This document shows, in pieces, positions 10,472 to 21,310 of a stretch of 64,000 bases of DNA. Below the pieces are notes generated by a model. It was not told the DNA's origin. It ran no database searches and saw nothing but the letters and a program-made list of their open reading frames with translations. How positions within the stretch are numbered: the first letter of the stretch is position 1; each line of letters starts with the position of its first letter. Source of the DNA: Malania oleifera (lineage: Eukaryota; Streptophyta; Magnoliopsida; Santalales; Ximeniaceae); NCBI RefSeq assembly GCF_029873635.1, contig NC_080420.1:56314457-56378456 (forward strand). Direction: 5' to 3'. The position numbers were made by a program, and so were the translations under genes.

Positions 10472-12400
10472 GTAAAATGTAATTTTCCTTGCAGAATGGG
10501 CATTATTCCTACTCTTACTCCATTAAGGAAAACTTATATGTTGATTTTAAGAAAATGTGGGTACTAAAGGGGACCGAATTTATTTCACAATTGCACACTA
10601 CAAGGGTTTGGACTCCAAGACAAAAACTAATATATATAGACCCTAGAAATATTTGGTGTCAAAAGTTATTGGTTGATTTTTGCAGGTTTACTTGAAGCCA
10701 AAATCCTATTCAAGCAATGGTTCTTGGATAGGGTTGAGAACCACTCCTAGTTTCTTATGCTCATGAAGGAAGCATGACTTCATAGAATATGATATAAGTA
10801 CTATCATTAGCACAAGTACAATTGGCATGAATTCTTCTTTTGTGATTTTTACTTGCTAGAAGACTAAAGCATAATTTTCTTAATATTAGTCAATTGTATG
10901 ATAGAGGTTCTTTTGTGATTTTTGACTCAAATGCTTGCAAAATTATGAATTAAGATAAATAATCAAACTATCTTTGTTTCCAAAAGATAAGAAATTGTTT
11001 ATGTATTTTGATTTGAATGATTTGATTGATCAAAATGTGAAACGCCTATATGTTGCCAAAGATGAATCTTAGTTTTAGCGTCATAGAGTAGGACATTGTA
11101 GCATCATACTATTTCCAAACTCCTCATACATGACCTTGTAAATAATTCCTAAGATTAAATTTGAATTGAAAAAAAAATTGTGAACCACATTAAAGGAATT
11201 CCTAAGACTCTCTCTCTCCTTTTGTCTCCTTCTCCCAAAACCTCTTTTACCCTCTAAAGACTTGAAAATATCAATTTAATTAATGTACTACAGACTCAAA
11301 CTTGGAGATACAATAAAAAGCAAATCAAAATTAATACTTAATTATTTTTATTTGGTAAAATAGTCATTAAATAAAAAAATTTTAAAAAGGAAGAAAAAAA
11401 AAAAATAAGGAAGAGAGAAAACATGCACATGCATACACAAACAAGGAATACGTGTGGAGAAATATTAAATTAAATTAATGGAGGAGAAGGGGGTAGCCTT
11501 CCTCCACCATGCGAGAAAGCAATATTAAATTAACTAACATTGAATGGCAGCTAGCAAAGAACACATGTAGAGAAATCTATTATTATTATTACAACTACTA
11601 CTATTAATACCTTTTCATAAAATTGAAGGACCACTTAAATTATGAAAGATTATCAATACTTTTTATAAAGAGCCTAACATATGAATTTCCATTTATTTTA
11701 AAAAATATTAATCCTCTTTTGAAGAGTGTTTAAGAAAGAGTTTTGTTCTATTTTAAAATTTTCAATTAAACCACGACGAAACCTCCTGATTTGTTAAAGT
11801 TGATTTGTTAAAGTTTATATATGTAAGTTTTCTTGCATTAAAAAAATATAGACGATGCATTTGGAAGTTTAAATTTTTGGGACATCGAAATTGAATTTAG
11901 GTCGATTTGAACCAATTCAAATTCAAGACTTCTTCAAACATAAGGAGATTTAGATTTGTAAAATTAGGAGAAAAAAATGAGTTAATACAATTTTAAAATA
12001 TGCTTTGTTGATTTTTAAAACTGAAGTCGTCTATGCTTCTTTTATATGTATATATAGATTCCATGGTTAGAGTTGAATTTTTCCCAAATAAGCTCTATTC
12101 CAAATTCAATGGTTCATATTTCTAAATTCTGAAAAAGACAAAAACAGAAACCCTATTGCCATGAAAATCAGCGTCAAAGATCTTTGAACAGAGATGCAGT
12201 TTCCAAGCCCTACGGTAATGCCGGCAAGTACTTCCAACCTTAAAGAATGAAGCGAAAGAGACGTGAGCCCCCCATTGAAGCCTTTGTTTGTTTTTTCCTT
12301 CTTTTTTATTTTGTTCTGTTTCGAACTGTATCATCTTCAAATGCTTTGAAAAGGACAATTAATCTACAATCCCAATCCAATCCTCGTTTTTTTTAGAAAA
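10472..12400. other. A/T-rich intergenic stretch, no supported gene
   Basis: Short open frames (for example near 10489-10695 and 12122-12358) show no recognisable family, codon structure or conserved motif. The region is probably ordinary 3' flank of the CML gene. Confidence 0.5.
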
Positions 12401-12519
12401 AAAAAATTAAAAATTAAAAATTTGTTCTTCGAAGGATTCAAACGCATATGTATACGTTAACCTGAACCACTAAATCAAAGTTCTGATTCAGAGACAATCA
12501 ATTTTTTGTTCACATCTAA

Positions 12520-12821
12520 ACACAAGGATTAATGGAGAATCAAAACGCATTGCAGAATGAGAGACAATCTAAAAAGGAAAGAGAAACAAACGTCAAATTA
12601 GAATAACAGGATTCAATTTCATTGGAAACCACGCGCAGAACCTGAAAATATACAGAATCTTTCATGAACAGTTAATACCAGTAACCAATCTTAACAGACG
12701 CTTCAGAGGAAGAGAGAAGAAATCAAGAAGACTGAAGAAAAACAAATGGAAAAGTCTGTCTTTAGGGGACTAATGGGGAAATTTAAAATGCGGAAAATAA
12801 AGGCGAAGAAAGAACCAAACA
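12520..12821 (-). other. Probable 3' UTR region of the CML gene
   Basis: Sequence immediately downstream of the CML stop, unique-looking and free of transposon motifs. The polyadenylation site cannot be fixed from sequence alone. Confidence 0.4.
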
Positions 12822-13394
12822 TCATTCCACATTCACAGCGCGTCTCTCGGACTCCAACGTATCGAAGCGCGACCCCGTCATCATCATGATCTTGAACTCT
12901 TCGAAGCTGATCGTGCCGTCTCCGTCGCAATCGGCGCCGCTGATCATCTTCCGGCACTCGGCGATCGAGCAGTCGTCGCCGAGACTCCGCATGACCTCCT
13001 GCAACTCCTCCGCCGAAATCGATCCGTTGCCGTCGATGTCGTACACCGAGAACGCGTCCTTCAGATTTTCTAGGGCTTCGTCGAAATCGACCCCCTTCGT
13101 GTTCAATTCGATGAACTCGTCCAGATCAATGCACCCATCGCCGTCCGCATCGAACTCGACGATCATCTTGTGAACCTCTTCCTCCGACGACGGCTGCCCC
13201 AAACTCCCCATAATCGATCCCAACTCCGACGACGAGATTTTCCCGTCTCCGTTCACGTCGAATTTCTTGAACACCAGCTCGAGCTCTTCAATATGGGATC
13301 TCAAACTCGCGGACTCGGATCCCGATCCGACCGGCGTGTTGTTGGCGGACGAGTTGGATTTCTTCTTCCGGGAGAAGAAAGATCGAAAACCCAT
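12822..13394 (-). CDS. Calmodulin-like calcium sensor, four EF-hands (CML25/26-like)
   Basis: An intronless 190-residue protein. Four canonical 12-residue EF-hand loops are visible: D46-E57 (DVNGDGKISSSE), D82-E93 (DADGDGCIDLDE), D119-E130 (DIDGNGSISAEE) and D155-E166 (DCDGDGTISFEE). Each has Asp at position 1, Gly at 6 and Glu at 12, so all four should bind Ca2+. The first 33 residues are a basic, Ser-rich extension (MGFRSFFSRKKK...), unlike calmodulin. The core, including ELNTKG, LENLKDAFSVYDIDGNGS and SIAECRKM, matches plant CML25/26-type sensors as I know them. The likely role is to relay Ca2+ signals by binding target proteins. The start is favoured by A at -3 and G at +4 and by in-frame 5' leader sequence without another start. 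It is the only intact host gene in the window. The exact CML number is uncertain. Confidence 0.95.
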   Translation of the reverse strand: MGFRSFFSRKKKSNSSANNTPVGSGSESASLRSHIEELELVFKKFDVNGDGKISSSELGSIMGSLGQPSSEEEVHKMIVEFDADGDGCIDLDEFIELNTKGVDFDEALENLKDAFSVYDIDGNGSISAEELQEVMRSLGDDCSIAECRKMISGADCDGDGTISFEEFKIMMMTGSRFDTLESERRAVNVE

Positions 13395-13545
13395 GATCGA
13401 AAGGTGCTGGTACTTGAAATTGAGAATCGTAGAGAAAAAACCAACGAGTTTATGAAGTAGAAATTAAAAAAAAAAACAGGCTCGCGATCCGAGAGAGAGA
13501 GAGAGAGGATTGCGCTTATGGACTGGAGAGCGAATAAGGAATGAA
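13395..13545 (-). other. Probable 5' UTR of the CML gene with (CT)n tract
   Basis: Between the start codon and the TATA-like box. It contains a pyrimidine tract (minus strand CTCTCTCTCTCTCGG at about 13488-13506), common in plant leaders. The boundary at 13545 is an estimate from the TATA-like position. Confidence 0.45.
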
Positions 13546-13567
13546 GAATGGAGATGAGGAAGGGCAA

Positions 13568-13745
13568 GAATTATAGAGGGAGATGAGATTGGGATTTGGG
13601 CAAAAAGAAGATCTTTTCTGTTGTGAAAATATTCATTGTTGCCATATTTGGAGGGTGCAGTTTGTGCCGGCCTGTGTCCTTCGCCTGCACGGCGTGATTG
13701 GGTACTGGCCGTTCCGTACGGTTTGGTCAGGTGACCGCTCACGTG
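13568..13745 (-). promoter_or_regulatory. CML promoter: TATA-like box and G-box/ABRE
   Basis: On the minus strand a TATA-like CTCTATAATTC lies at 13569-13579. About 165 bp further upstream is a palindromic G-box CACGTG at 13740-13745, in the plus-strand context CACGTGTCC, which contains the ACGTGTC ABA-response core. Such elements bind bZIP or bHLH factors in plants. One G-box does not prove ABA control, but it fits the stress roles of many CML genes. Confidence 0.5.
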
Positions 13746-13865
13746 TCCCCCAATTTCATTTTTTGTTTTTCTTGTTTTCTTTTCTGTTATGCTCACCGCC
13801 ATAAAGTTTTTTTTTTTTTTAATAATACTAATAATTAAGAAATAAGTTAATTTTAGGTTATGTCG

Positions 13866-14180
13866 TTATGATGGAGTTTTTTCCTGTTTTATTATTATTT
13901 TATAATAAAATATAAAATAATATTCTACTTGGAAAAATTTTTCCAATTTAATGTTGCGAATTTAAAAGGTCAGACATTCTCATTATGAAGCGTGGCATGT
14001 CAGGAAGCAAATCTCGCAGTACCATGCTGCGAGATTTGCAGGGGGAATAAATCGGCAGCTGAAGCGTGGCAAGCTGGTTAATTAATTTCGCAAAACGAAA
14101 CTGCGAGATTTACAGCGGAAATGGATCGTGAGCGGATACCTGGCAAATCTCGCAACTTGGTCCTGCGAGATTTGCTTCAG
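13866..14180. repeat. Dispersed repeat with three AAATCTCGCA hairpins (copy 1)
   Basis: The block GGAGTTTTTTCCTGTTTTATTATTATTTT near 13872-13960 and the hairpins after it recur at 44822-45040. Hairpin 1 has a perfect 13-bp stem, GCAAATCTCGCAG (14007-14019) with CTGCGAGATTTGC (14027-14039), and a 7-nt loop. Hairpin 2 is imperfect (about 14085-14110). Hairpin 3 has a perfect 12-bp stem (14143-14154 with 14164-14175) and a 9-nt loop. The copy lies upstream of the CML promoter. The family is unknown to me. Confidence 0.75.
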
Positions 14181-15187
14181 CCCTTCAAATGCCATTTCTC
14201 CTTCAATTTTTTGCGAGCAGAGAGACAGAGGAGACTTGAAGAGCAGAGAGGGCAGTGGCCGAATGAGTGCAGGTGAGCGTTGGCTCACCAAACGTTGCTC
14301 GTGAAAGTTGAGGAGAAACATATAAAATGGACAATGGAGGTAACTTTATTTTAAAACTTATCATCTGTTCTTTAATTCAAATTTGTATTTTTTTATTGAA
14401 GAAATTGTTTGATTAATGAGATCGTTAGTGTGGCTGATAAATTAGTTAGGCTGATTGAAGGCATCATTTATAAACACCCAAATTGAGGTTAGGGTTTTTT
14501 TTTTTGTTAATATTTTACTTCATTTCACGTGTTATATGTAATGTAATTGATATCTGTAATCTAGTATTTTAAATATGGTATTTGAAAAAAAATGAATTAT
14601 TGATTAGATTTTAATTTAAAATGAATCATTGTTTGGATTGATATTGTGAGTTTGGACTTTGTATTTAATTTACATTATAATTGTTTTGTTTTTTTGTCCA
14701 ATTGCCTGAATGGTGGTCTAGATGCTGACATATAGAATAGAACAGAGACTGATGGATTTAGTTGTGGAAATATATTTTGTGTTTCTAAAATATTTACAAA
14801 AAAATCAGCTAAATTTTCAATTTATATTAAATGATTATTTTTTAGATTAAATGATTATTTTTTTAAAAATGCATATGATAATAAATAGTCAAGAGAATCC
14901 AAAAAAAAATTACAAGAAGTGAAATATAGTTTAAAAATTTTAAAATGTTTAACCTCCCTGATTTGGGAAGATCGTGATAACATTTAAAATTTAAAATTAA
15001 TTTTGAATTTTGAATAAATTAATTTTCTAACTTGACTTTATTTTTAGCCAAATTTATTACTATAGAGCAGAGATTATCCTATTATTTAGTTTTTTTTTTC
15101 TTAGCCACCCCAGATGGTGGTAACATAAAGGCATTTATGTTAATGTAAAAACACCAATGCACTAAATTTTCGAAATTTACTTAATCC
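14181..15187. other. A/T-rich stretch, no gene seen
   Basis: Strong A/T bias with poly-T runs; no coding or repeat signal recognised. It may be the interior of the element that carries the hairpins at its left. Confidence 0.4.
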
Positions 15188-15383
15188 TTGAGTCTCATCT
15201 CCTCGCCACCAGTTGTACAGGCGGAGTACGTGTTCGGTCCGTCAGCACCGTATACGCCTTCGTCGGGAGCTGATATTGCAGGATCGTCCAGTAGACAGGC
15301 TGACACCCCTTCTAACTCTACTGTCACCCCATCGTTGTCATTTTTATTGGACGACATTTTCGATAGGGAGGAATTTGGTTAGT
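15188..15383 (+). pseudogene. Fragment of a transposon-associated ORF (same as 56044-56355)
   Basis: The frame encodes a 64-residue piece with VVQAEYVFGPSAP and ADTPSNSTVTPSLSFLLDDIF. It is clearly homologous to the minus-strand piece at 56044-56355 (VQAECVFGLSAPH, ADTPSDSATTPSMSFLLDDIF). Such low-complexity Ser/Pro tails occur at the C-termini of plant-mobile-domain (MAIN-like) transposon proteins, but I see no diagnostic domain, so the family is a guess. Homology stops at about 15380, exactly where the truncated SIRE LTR begins. Confidence 0.6.
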
Positions 15384-16079
15384 TATCGGCTCCTTTGGCT
15401 CTTGGGTTATAAATACAAGTTATTAGACTTGTACTAACATGGTTTTGAAGGTTGTTGATCATTCTTAGTGAAAAACATCTTTTTATACCAAAACCTAAGC
15501 ACCTAACACTTTGCATTATTGTTCTTCATTCACAAGTGCTCATTCTTTCTTGCTCTTTAATTGTGTTTGATTCATTACTTGAAAGATAATGTGAGATTTG
15601 TTTTGTATTTAATATTTGCTTATTTAAGGAGCATCATATTGTATTTATATCATCTTCTTGTAAATGTTCTTGGTGAACCGTTTGGTGAAGGTTCTTTGTA
15701 AACCGAAGAGGCTCTTTGTGAGCGGGTAGAGATTTGTTCCCGAGTGAAGGCTCTTTATGAGTATGGTAGGGATTTGATCCCAAGTTGTAAGGCTTCTCCG
15801 CCGGTGAAGGAGTTCCTTAGTGGATTGTGGAGTCTTTTGGTTGGTCCCAAGGCGTGGACGTGGGCTTGGTGTTAAAGCACGTAAAAATACCGGTATTAAT
15901 TTTCTCTACCCTTCCCTTCATTTTTTTTGTCTTGTGCATGATTTACATTTACTTATATTGTGATATAATTTTTTGTATCTTGCCAAGAGTTTTTATTTTG
16001 TAGAGAAATACGCATTCCGCAAAAAGAGTCTATTCACCCCCCTCTAGACTATATACTCTGGGGGCTGGGACAACTAACA
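15384..16079 (+). mobile_element. Truncated 5' LTR of a SIRE-like Ty1/copia element
   Basis: Aligns with the last 690 bp of the 3' LTR (about 41583-42265). Shared landmarks include TGGCTCCTTTGGCTCTT, AACATGGTTTTGAAGG, the repeated GGTTCTTTGTRAACC block and the end CTAACA. About 1 kb of the left LTR is missing, replaced at 15384 by the repeat fragment above. A primer-binding site follows, so this is the 5' LTR. Confidence 0.85.
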
Positions 16080-16081
16080 AG

Positions 16082-16096
16082 TGGTATTTGAGCGAG
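16082..16096 (+). promoter_or_regulatory. Primer-binding site of the SIRE-like element
   Basis: TGGTATTTGAGCGAG three bases after the LTR end, a degenerate version of the initiator-Met primer site TGGTATCAGAGC. Confidence 0.65.
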
Positions 16097-16140
16097 GTGC
16101 TTGTATTTTCGGAGTAAAATCCAGATCGTAAAAGATCAAA

Positions 16141-17767
16141 TGGAGTATTCGGTGAGCACCTCTTCATATGGACGATCCATTTATCAACTACCGATGTTCA
16201 ACGGTTCAAACTACCACGCATGGAAAAATCAAATGTCCGTGTTCATTCAAGCATACAACTTGGATTTTTGAAAGATCATCTCCAAAGGAAACTTCTCAAT
16301 CACAAAGAAAAATGAGGATATTCCAAAGACTTTATTGGAACAATCATCAAGCGAAAAAAGGTTAGTTGAACTAAATTTTAAAGCAAAACATATTATTCTT
16401 TGTGGTTTAAATGATGATGTACATAGTCTTATTTGCGAATGTCAAACCGCAAAAGAAATGTGAGATGTACTTGAAAACATCTATGGAAACACATCACAAA
16501 ATGAACAATCAAAAATGTGCATGCTAGTTAGAGGATATGAAATATTTAAATTAAATGACGATGAAGAAATTTCATCCATGCTCACTCGGTTCACACAATT
16601 CATAAACAATTTAAAAGCACATGGTATAGTTTTTTCATTGAACGATTATATTCAAAAAATTCTTCAATATTTACCTAAGTCATCAATAACCATTGAAGAA
16701 GTTAGAAATCTAGAAAAACCTAAGATAGAAAATGGTCTTATCTTAAATACACTTTGTGCTTATCACCAAAAAATAGGTGAGGATGATATTGCATTTTTTA
16801 CAAGAAAACTTAATAAAATCTTAAGCAAAAGAATGCAAAAAAAATAAAAAGAAGAGTCATGCATTGAATGTTGTAATTGTACTAACTCTAGGCATGACAT
16901 GATAAATTGCCCCTTAAATCAAAATGAAGAAAATTTTCTAAATGGGCATCATAATGCCATAAATGGTGTTACTTGGGATCAAATCGATGGATTAGCCACC
17001 AATGATGAAAATGAGAAAGAAACACATCCTTGCTTTATTGCTAACGAACAAGAAGATGAAGTAAGTTCATATGAGGAGGATTATGCACCTTCATATGATG
17101 AAATTATAAATAGTTGTGTTAAATTATTTGATGAATTACTTTTAGTAAAAAGGAAGAATACAAATATTGAGAAAGAACTTGCTTTGTCAAAACAAATGAA
17201 ATTTTCTTTAAAAGAAGAAAATGAATCTCTTAAAAGGAAAAATAAAGAGTGTTTTTTTAAATTCTCAAAAAGAGCATGAAACTTTGAAAGAAAAGATAGA
17301 AAATTTGGAAGGAAAATTGTCAAAATCTAAAGGCAAGGAACCTTACCTTTGTTTTATCTTGAAAGAAGAAAATTGCTCTTTAAAAAGGGAAAATGAGGAG
17401 CTTATGGAAAAAGTTCAAAAAGACCATGAAATTCTTCAAGGGGGAGTTGGAATTTTGAAAAATAAAATTGAAAATGTTTTGAAAGAAAATACTTTCTTGA
17501 AAAACAAAGTTGAAAATCATGGTAAAATCATAAGAGGAAAAAGAAAACACAAATAAATTCTTGGGAGTTAAAAGAAATAACTTTTCGAAAAAGAATTTGA
17601 AATCCTCTTGTAAATCACACAGTCATGCCTCAACAAGTAAAAATAATGCAATTATGTCAAGACCCTCACATGAAAACAAGATTTGTTTATTTTGTGAAAG
17701 AAATGGTCATATTAGATATTTTTGCCCATTTAGAGGAGCTAGAGGTAAAGAAAGAAAAATCAAATAG
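16141..17767 (+). pseudogene. SIRE-like gag with two CCHC zinc knuckles, frame broken
   Basis: The frame opens at the ATG at 16141 (MEYSVSTSSYGRSIY...) and reads a Ty1-type capsid region with LPMFNGSNYHAWKNQM near residues 17-32. A further block follows, ending in EEISSMLTRFTQFINNLKAHG and LQYLPKSS. Two early stops are TGA codons where Trp is expected (near 16269 and 16461). A first zinc knuckle, CCNCTNSRHDMINC (CX2CX4HX4C), lies near 16871-16912. A Lys/Glu-rich coiled-coil stretch (about 17050-17556) separates it from a second knuckle, CLFCERNGHIRYFC, at about 17683-17724. Two knuckles split by a coiled coil fit the SIRE lineage. No protease, integrase or RT follows. Confidence 0.85.
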
Positions 17768-18749
17768 GTTGTAAAGAAAACCAACCCCTTGGGACCAAAG
17801 GAGGAATGTGTACTAAAAAGGAAACACATGAGCTATTTGAATTGTTTCCTTAGGACCTAGGATTAGGAAATAGGTTTATGTAGATTTAAACCCCACCTAG
17901 GTAAAAGTATTTGATGAGCTCAAAGTGAAAAATCCCAAATTTTGAATTGTTTAAATTACTTTGTTGTGAACTTTTGAAAATCATGTCAATATTGATGAAT
18001 TCAAATTATAAAACCAATGTGATGTTTTAATTGTATATGTCATTATCAATTGGTTTCTTTTTGAAAATATTGGCTATTGTTTATAGGATAAATAGTATAT
18101 GCTCCTAGCTCATTAAATGGAAATACCTTGTTTTTCTCATATAAGTTACTAAGGTTTTGAATTTAAGTTCAGAGGCATGCTATGATAGGTAAATTCATCT
18201 CTTATGGAAAAGAGATGTATTTCTTAGTCACATAATTCGTTTTGATGATATATGCTCTTATTTGAATACATAATAGAATATCTAAACATAACATTCATGA
18301 ATTGAATTTTAGTAAAAATAATCATAACAACAAGTGGCATTCTAAAATGAAGCATTTATTTGTAATATCATATGTTTGAGGAATACCTTCCCATTAGTGG
18401 CATATTAGAACATGTCTCTTATTTTCTAAGAGCATTGTCAAATAAAGCCAAGTTAATTAAAAAGGTATATCTTCCTCCTTATACTTTATCTCATGTCATG
18501 ATTCATGATTTACATCTTGTGTTAAATTCATTATTGAATCATGAGTTATATTTGCATGCTATCTTATGAAATATCTTAAAAGAAATTTTTTTTTACTCAT
18601 AAGATTCTTGTTAGGTTATAAGGGGTAATAGTGTTTTAAATGCTTAAATAGTGTTTTGTGCTTAAAATTTTAAATTTTAGTATACATTATTATTATACTA
18701 AGAACCTTAGGAAAATCAAGCCAATGTGGGAACTTTAGTGAAACATCCA
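17768..18749 (+). mobile_element. SIRE-like internal sequence, left of the Tat insertion; pol missing
   Basis: A short continuation after the second knuckle (KKTNPLGPKEECV) is followed by A/T-rich non-coding sequence. The last five bases, ATCCA at 18745-18749, are the target-site duplication of the inserted Tat element. The sequence resumes at 38730. Confidence 0.7.
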
Positions 18750-19187
18750 TGATGTGCCTAAAATATATCAGCTAATATGAGGAGGTCAACGCCTAGTCAT
18801 TGCCCCCCAAGTCAGACCTTTTGGCAAGAGCAATCAACTCCCACCCAATAAAGAGGGGGAGAGATCCATGCCAGCGCCTTAAATGATCAGAGTGATACAC
18901 GCAGGCACTTTATGACCCGAGAGCAATTCATGCCCCCGCACCATAAAGACAATTCAACCCGAGGGTCAACTCTAGCCGCTATAAGAAGGGACGTGGGGAA
19001 AACGCCAAGGTAAGTCATTCGACACCCATTATTATTGTTGCCTTTAGCCTCTCTAAAGCATTTCATTACTTAGGCATCAGAGCGATCCCTCGGAGTACAC
19101 CCCAGGTCCTCCAAGCCTTTCTTCCTTTTCCTTTTTTCAGGTCAACGGAAGTCGAAAGAGCAGTCCCTCTGATTTTATCCCGCAACA
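18750..19187 (+). mobile_element. Tat 5' LTR
   Basis: Starts TGATGTGCCTAAAATATAT and ends TTATCCCGCAACA. Contains a run CGGAGTACACCCCAGGTCCTCC shared in part with the 10.2-kb LTR. Alignment with 38288-38724 is nearly gap-free. Confidence 0.9.
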
Positions 19188-19205
19188 GTTGGTGCCGTCT
19201 GTGGG
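19188..19205 (+). promoter_or_regulatory. Tat primer-binding site
   Basis: GTTGGTGCCGTCTGTGGG directly after the LTR, a variant of the TTGGCGCCGTCTGTGGG site seen in plant Tat elements. Confidence 0.8.
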
Positions 19206-19382
19206 AAATTGCTTTTGAGAGGTGATCATCTTGCTTTCGACCTCCGACATTCAAACCATGCCAACCACACGCAGTTTTAGCTCTAGTCCTGCTGCCAAAA
19301 AAGAGTCGCCCTAGTCCATTCACTCCACACCCGCGTAACCATCGGAGGTCACTGGGGAAGAATTCCTTACTTTTCAAAATAA

Positions 19383-20640
19383 AATGGAGGATATGTTCAA
19401 TGTGCTCTTACTGCAAAAGAGTCAGGAAGGGTATGTCCCCCATCAATAAATGGTGAGTCCCAACGCAACCAAGAAGGCAGATAAGCCAAAGGAGGGTGAG
19501 GATAAAACCTACCTCACCAAGAAGGTAGAAGACACGAATAGCATAGGAGTCAACCAACAAAGATAAATGGAACTGGAAGAAAGGATTAAGAAAATAGACC
19601 AAATAGGGAAAATGATGAAAGAAGGCAAGACCCACCCCTTCTATGGGGAAGCATCCCTAAGATCCTCGGAGCCACCATTCACCAAAGAAGTGATGGAGGT
19701 TCCACTGCTGAGTAAATTCAAGATGCCAACTTTTGAAAGGTACGAGGGTCTTTCCGATCTAATCGACCATTTGGACACCTTCAGGGTGTTGATGCAGTTG
19801 CAAGGCGCTCCTAACACCATCATGTGCCAAGCTTTCGCAGCAACCCTTAAAGGTAGTGCTAGGGATTGGTACTATAACCTACGACCCGGATCGATTGGTT
19901 CCTTCTTGGAGATGGAATAGCTGTTCACCGGCCACTTCCTCAGTAGTCAGAGAATCGTCAAAACATCAGCCTATCTAATGAGCATGGTCTAGGGAGAGAG
20001 GGAGACGCTAAAGAAGTTCATGCATCACTTCAACACTATGACCCTAGAGATCTGCAACCTAGACATAGGGGTGGCTTTGGCAGCTTTGACCACAGCCCTT
20101 CAGCCCAGAAACTTCTTGTACTCTTAGGGGAAGAAGCCACCGCCTGATATGGGAGAATTGATGGCTCGAGCACAGAAGTACATCAACCTCGAAGAAATGA
20201 TGGACACCAAGGGAAATCACATCGAGCTGAAAAGGAAAGGTAATAGTCGGGAGATGGGAGAACCCTCTAGACGAACTAAGAGACAGGAGAACAATATGCT
20301 GCTCACCAGCTCTAAGACGAGAGGGCAGTCCAGTAAGTTCTCTACCTATACACCTCTAAACGCACTGCGGTCTGATGTGTTGGTGCATATAAGGAAGAAG
20401 GACTATGTCTCGTAGCCTGAACCTATGCGAACCCTTTCATATAAACGCAACATATCCAAGTTCTGTCAATTCCATAGGAATCATGGGCACGATACAGAGG
20501 AGTGTATTCAACTAAAGAATGAGATTGAAGCTTTGATCAAAAGGGTATACCTGTCGAGATTCATAAAGAAGGAAGATCGGCAAGGGGAACCTTGCGAATA
20601 GAAGAGACCCAATGGGGATGAGAAGGAAGAATAAATCATA
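19383..20640 (+). pseudogene. Tat gag (Retrotrans_gag), stops and frameshifts
   Basis: Capsid-type sequence is readable: LLSKFKMPTFERYEGLSDLIDHL and RVLMQLQGAP..MCQAFAATLKGSARDWYYNL at 19705-19890, followed by a KFMHHFNTMTLEI-like segment. A zinc-finger-like CQFHRNHGHDTEEC lies near 20464-20505. Several stops (for example at 19918 and 19989) are TAG codons where Tat relatives carry Gln. The encoded protein would package element RNA, but the frame is too broken to do so. Confidence 0.85.
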
Positions 20641-21310
20641 TGGGAAATCGCGGTGATTTTTGGAGGATCCACTAGTGGCAAAGACAGCGAAAGAGCTTGT
20701 AAAAGATATGCTAAGCAGGTACTCTCAACGGAGAAAGGGGAACCAAGCGGCAAAAGGAACAAACAAGATGATGTTATCATATTTAACAGCGGAGACGAAG
20801 AAGGAGTGCAACAACCACACGACGACGCACTAGTACTCTCCCTATTGGTGGCAAATTACAAAGTAAGACGTGTATTGATAGATAATGGGAGCTCAGCCAA
20901 CGTTATGTTCTGTTTAGCGCTCGAAGAAATGAAAATTGGTAAGGAATGACTCAAACCAATCTCAACCCCCCTAGTCGGGTTCAGTGGGGACGTAGTTCAT
21001 CTCATGGGAACAATCACCCTACCAGTAACAATGGGGATGACCCCACAACAAGTTACTTCACTTATGGAATTTCTGGTGGTCGACCGGCCATTAGTATACA
21101 ACATCATACTAGGCCGCCCCTTGCTTAATGCGATCCGAGCAATAACATCAACGTACCACCTCAAGATGAAATTTCCTATTCCACACGGGACTGGGGTGGT
21201 CAAGGGAGATCAAGCAGCGGCTCAGAACTACTACATAATGGCCCTAAAAGGGAAGATGGAAGCACGGGAAACCTTAACTATGGAAGACCTAGAAGTGAGG
21301 GGGGGAATAC
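20641..21310 (+). pseudogene. Tat protease region
   Basis: The aspartic protease signature RVLIDNGSSANVMF lies at about 20860-20910; the DxGSS form is usual in Tat elements. It is followed by a hydrophobic block (FLVVDRPLVYNIILGRPLLNAI) at 21070-21140 that includes the conserved ILGRP. A stop interrupts the frame at about 20947. It lies between gag and RT in the usual Ty3 order. Confidence 0.8.

Noticed and set aside
12122..12358. 78-codon minus-strand frame downstream of the CML gene
   Set aside because: No recognisable family or conserved motif, A/T-rich surroundings, and no sign of coding bias.
13464..13802. 112-codon frame across the CML promoter
   Set aside because: Overlaps the likely promoter, TATA box and leader; no homology recognised.
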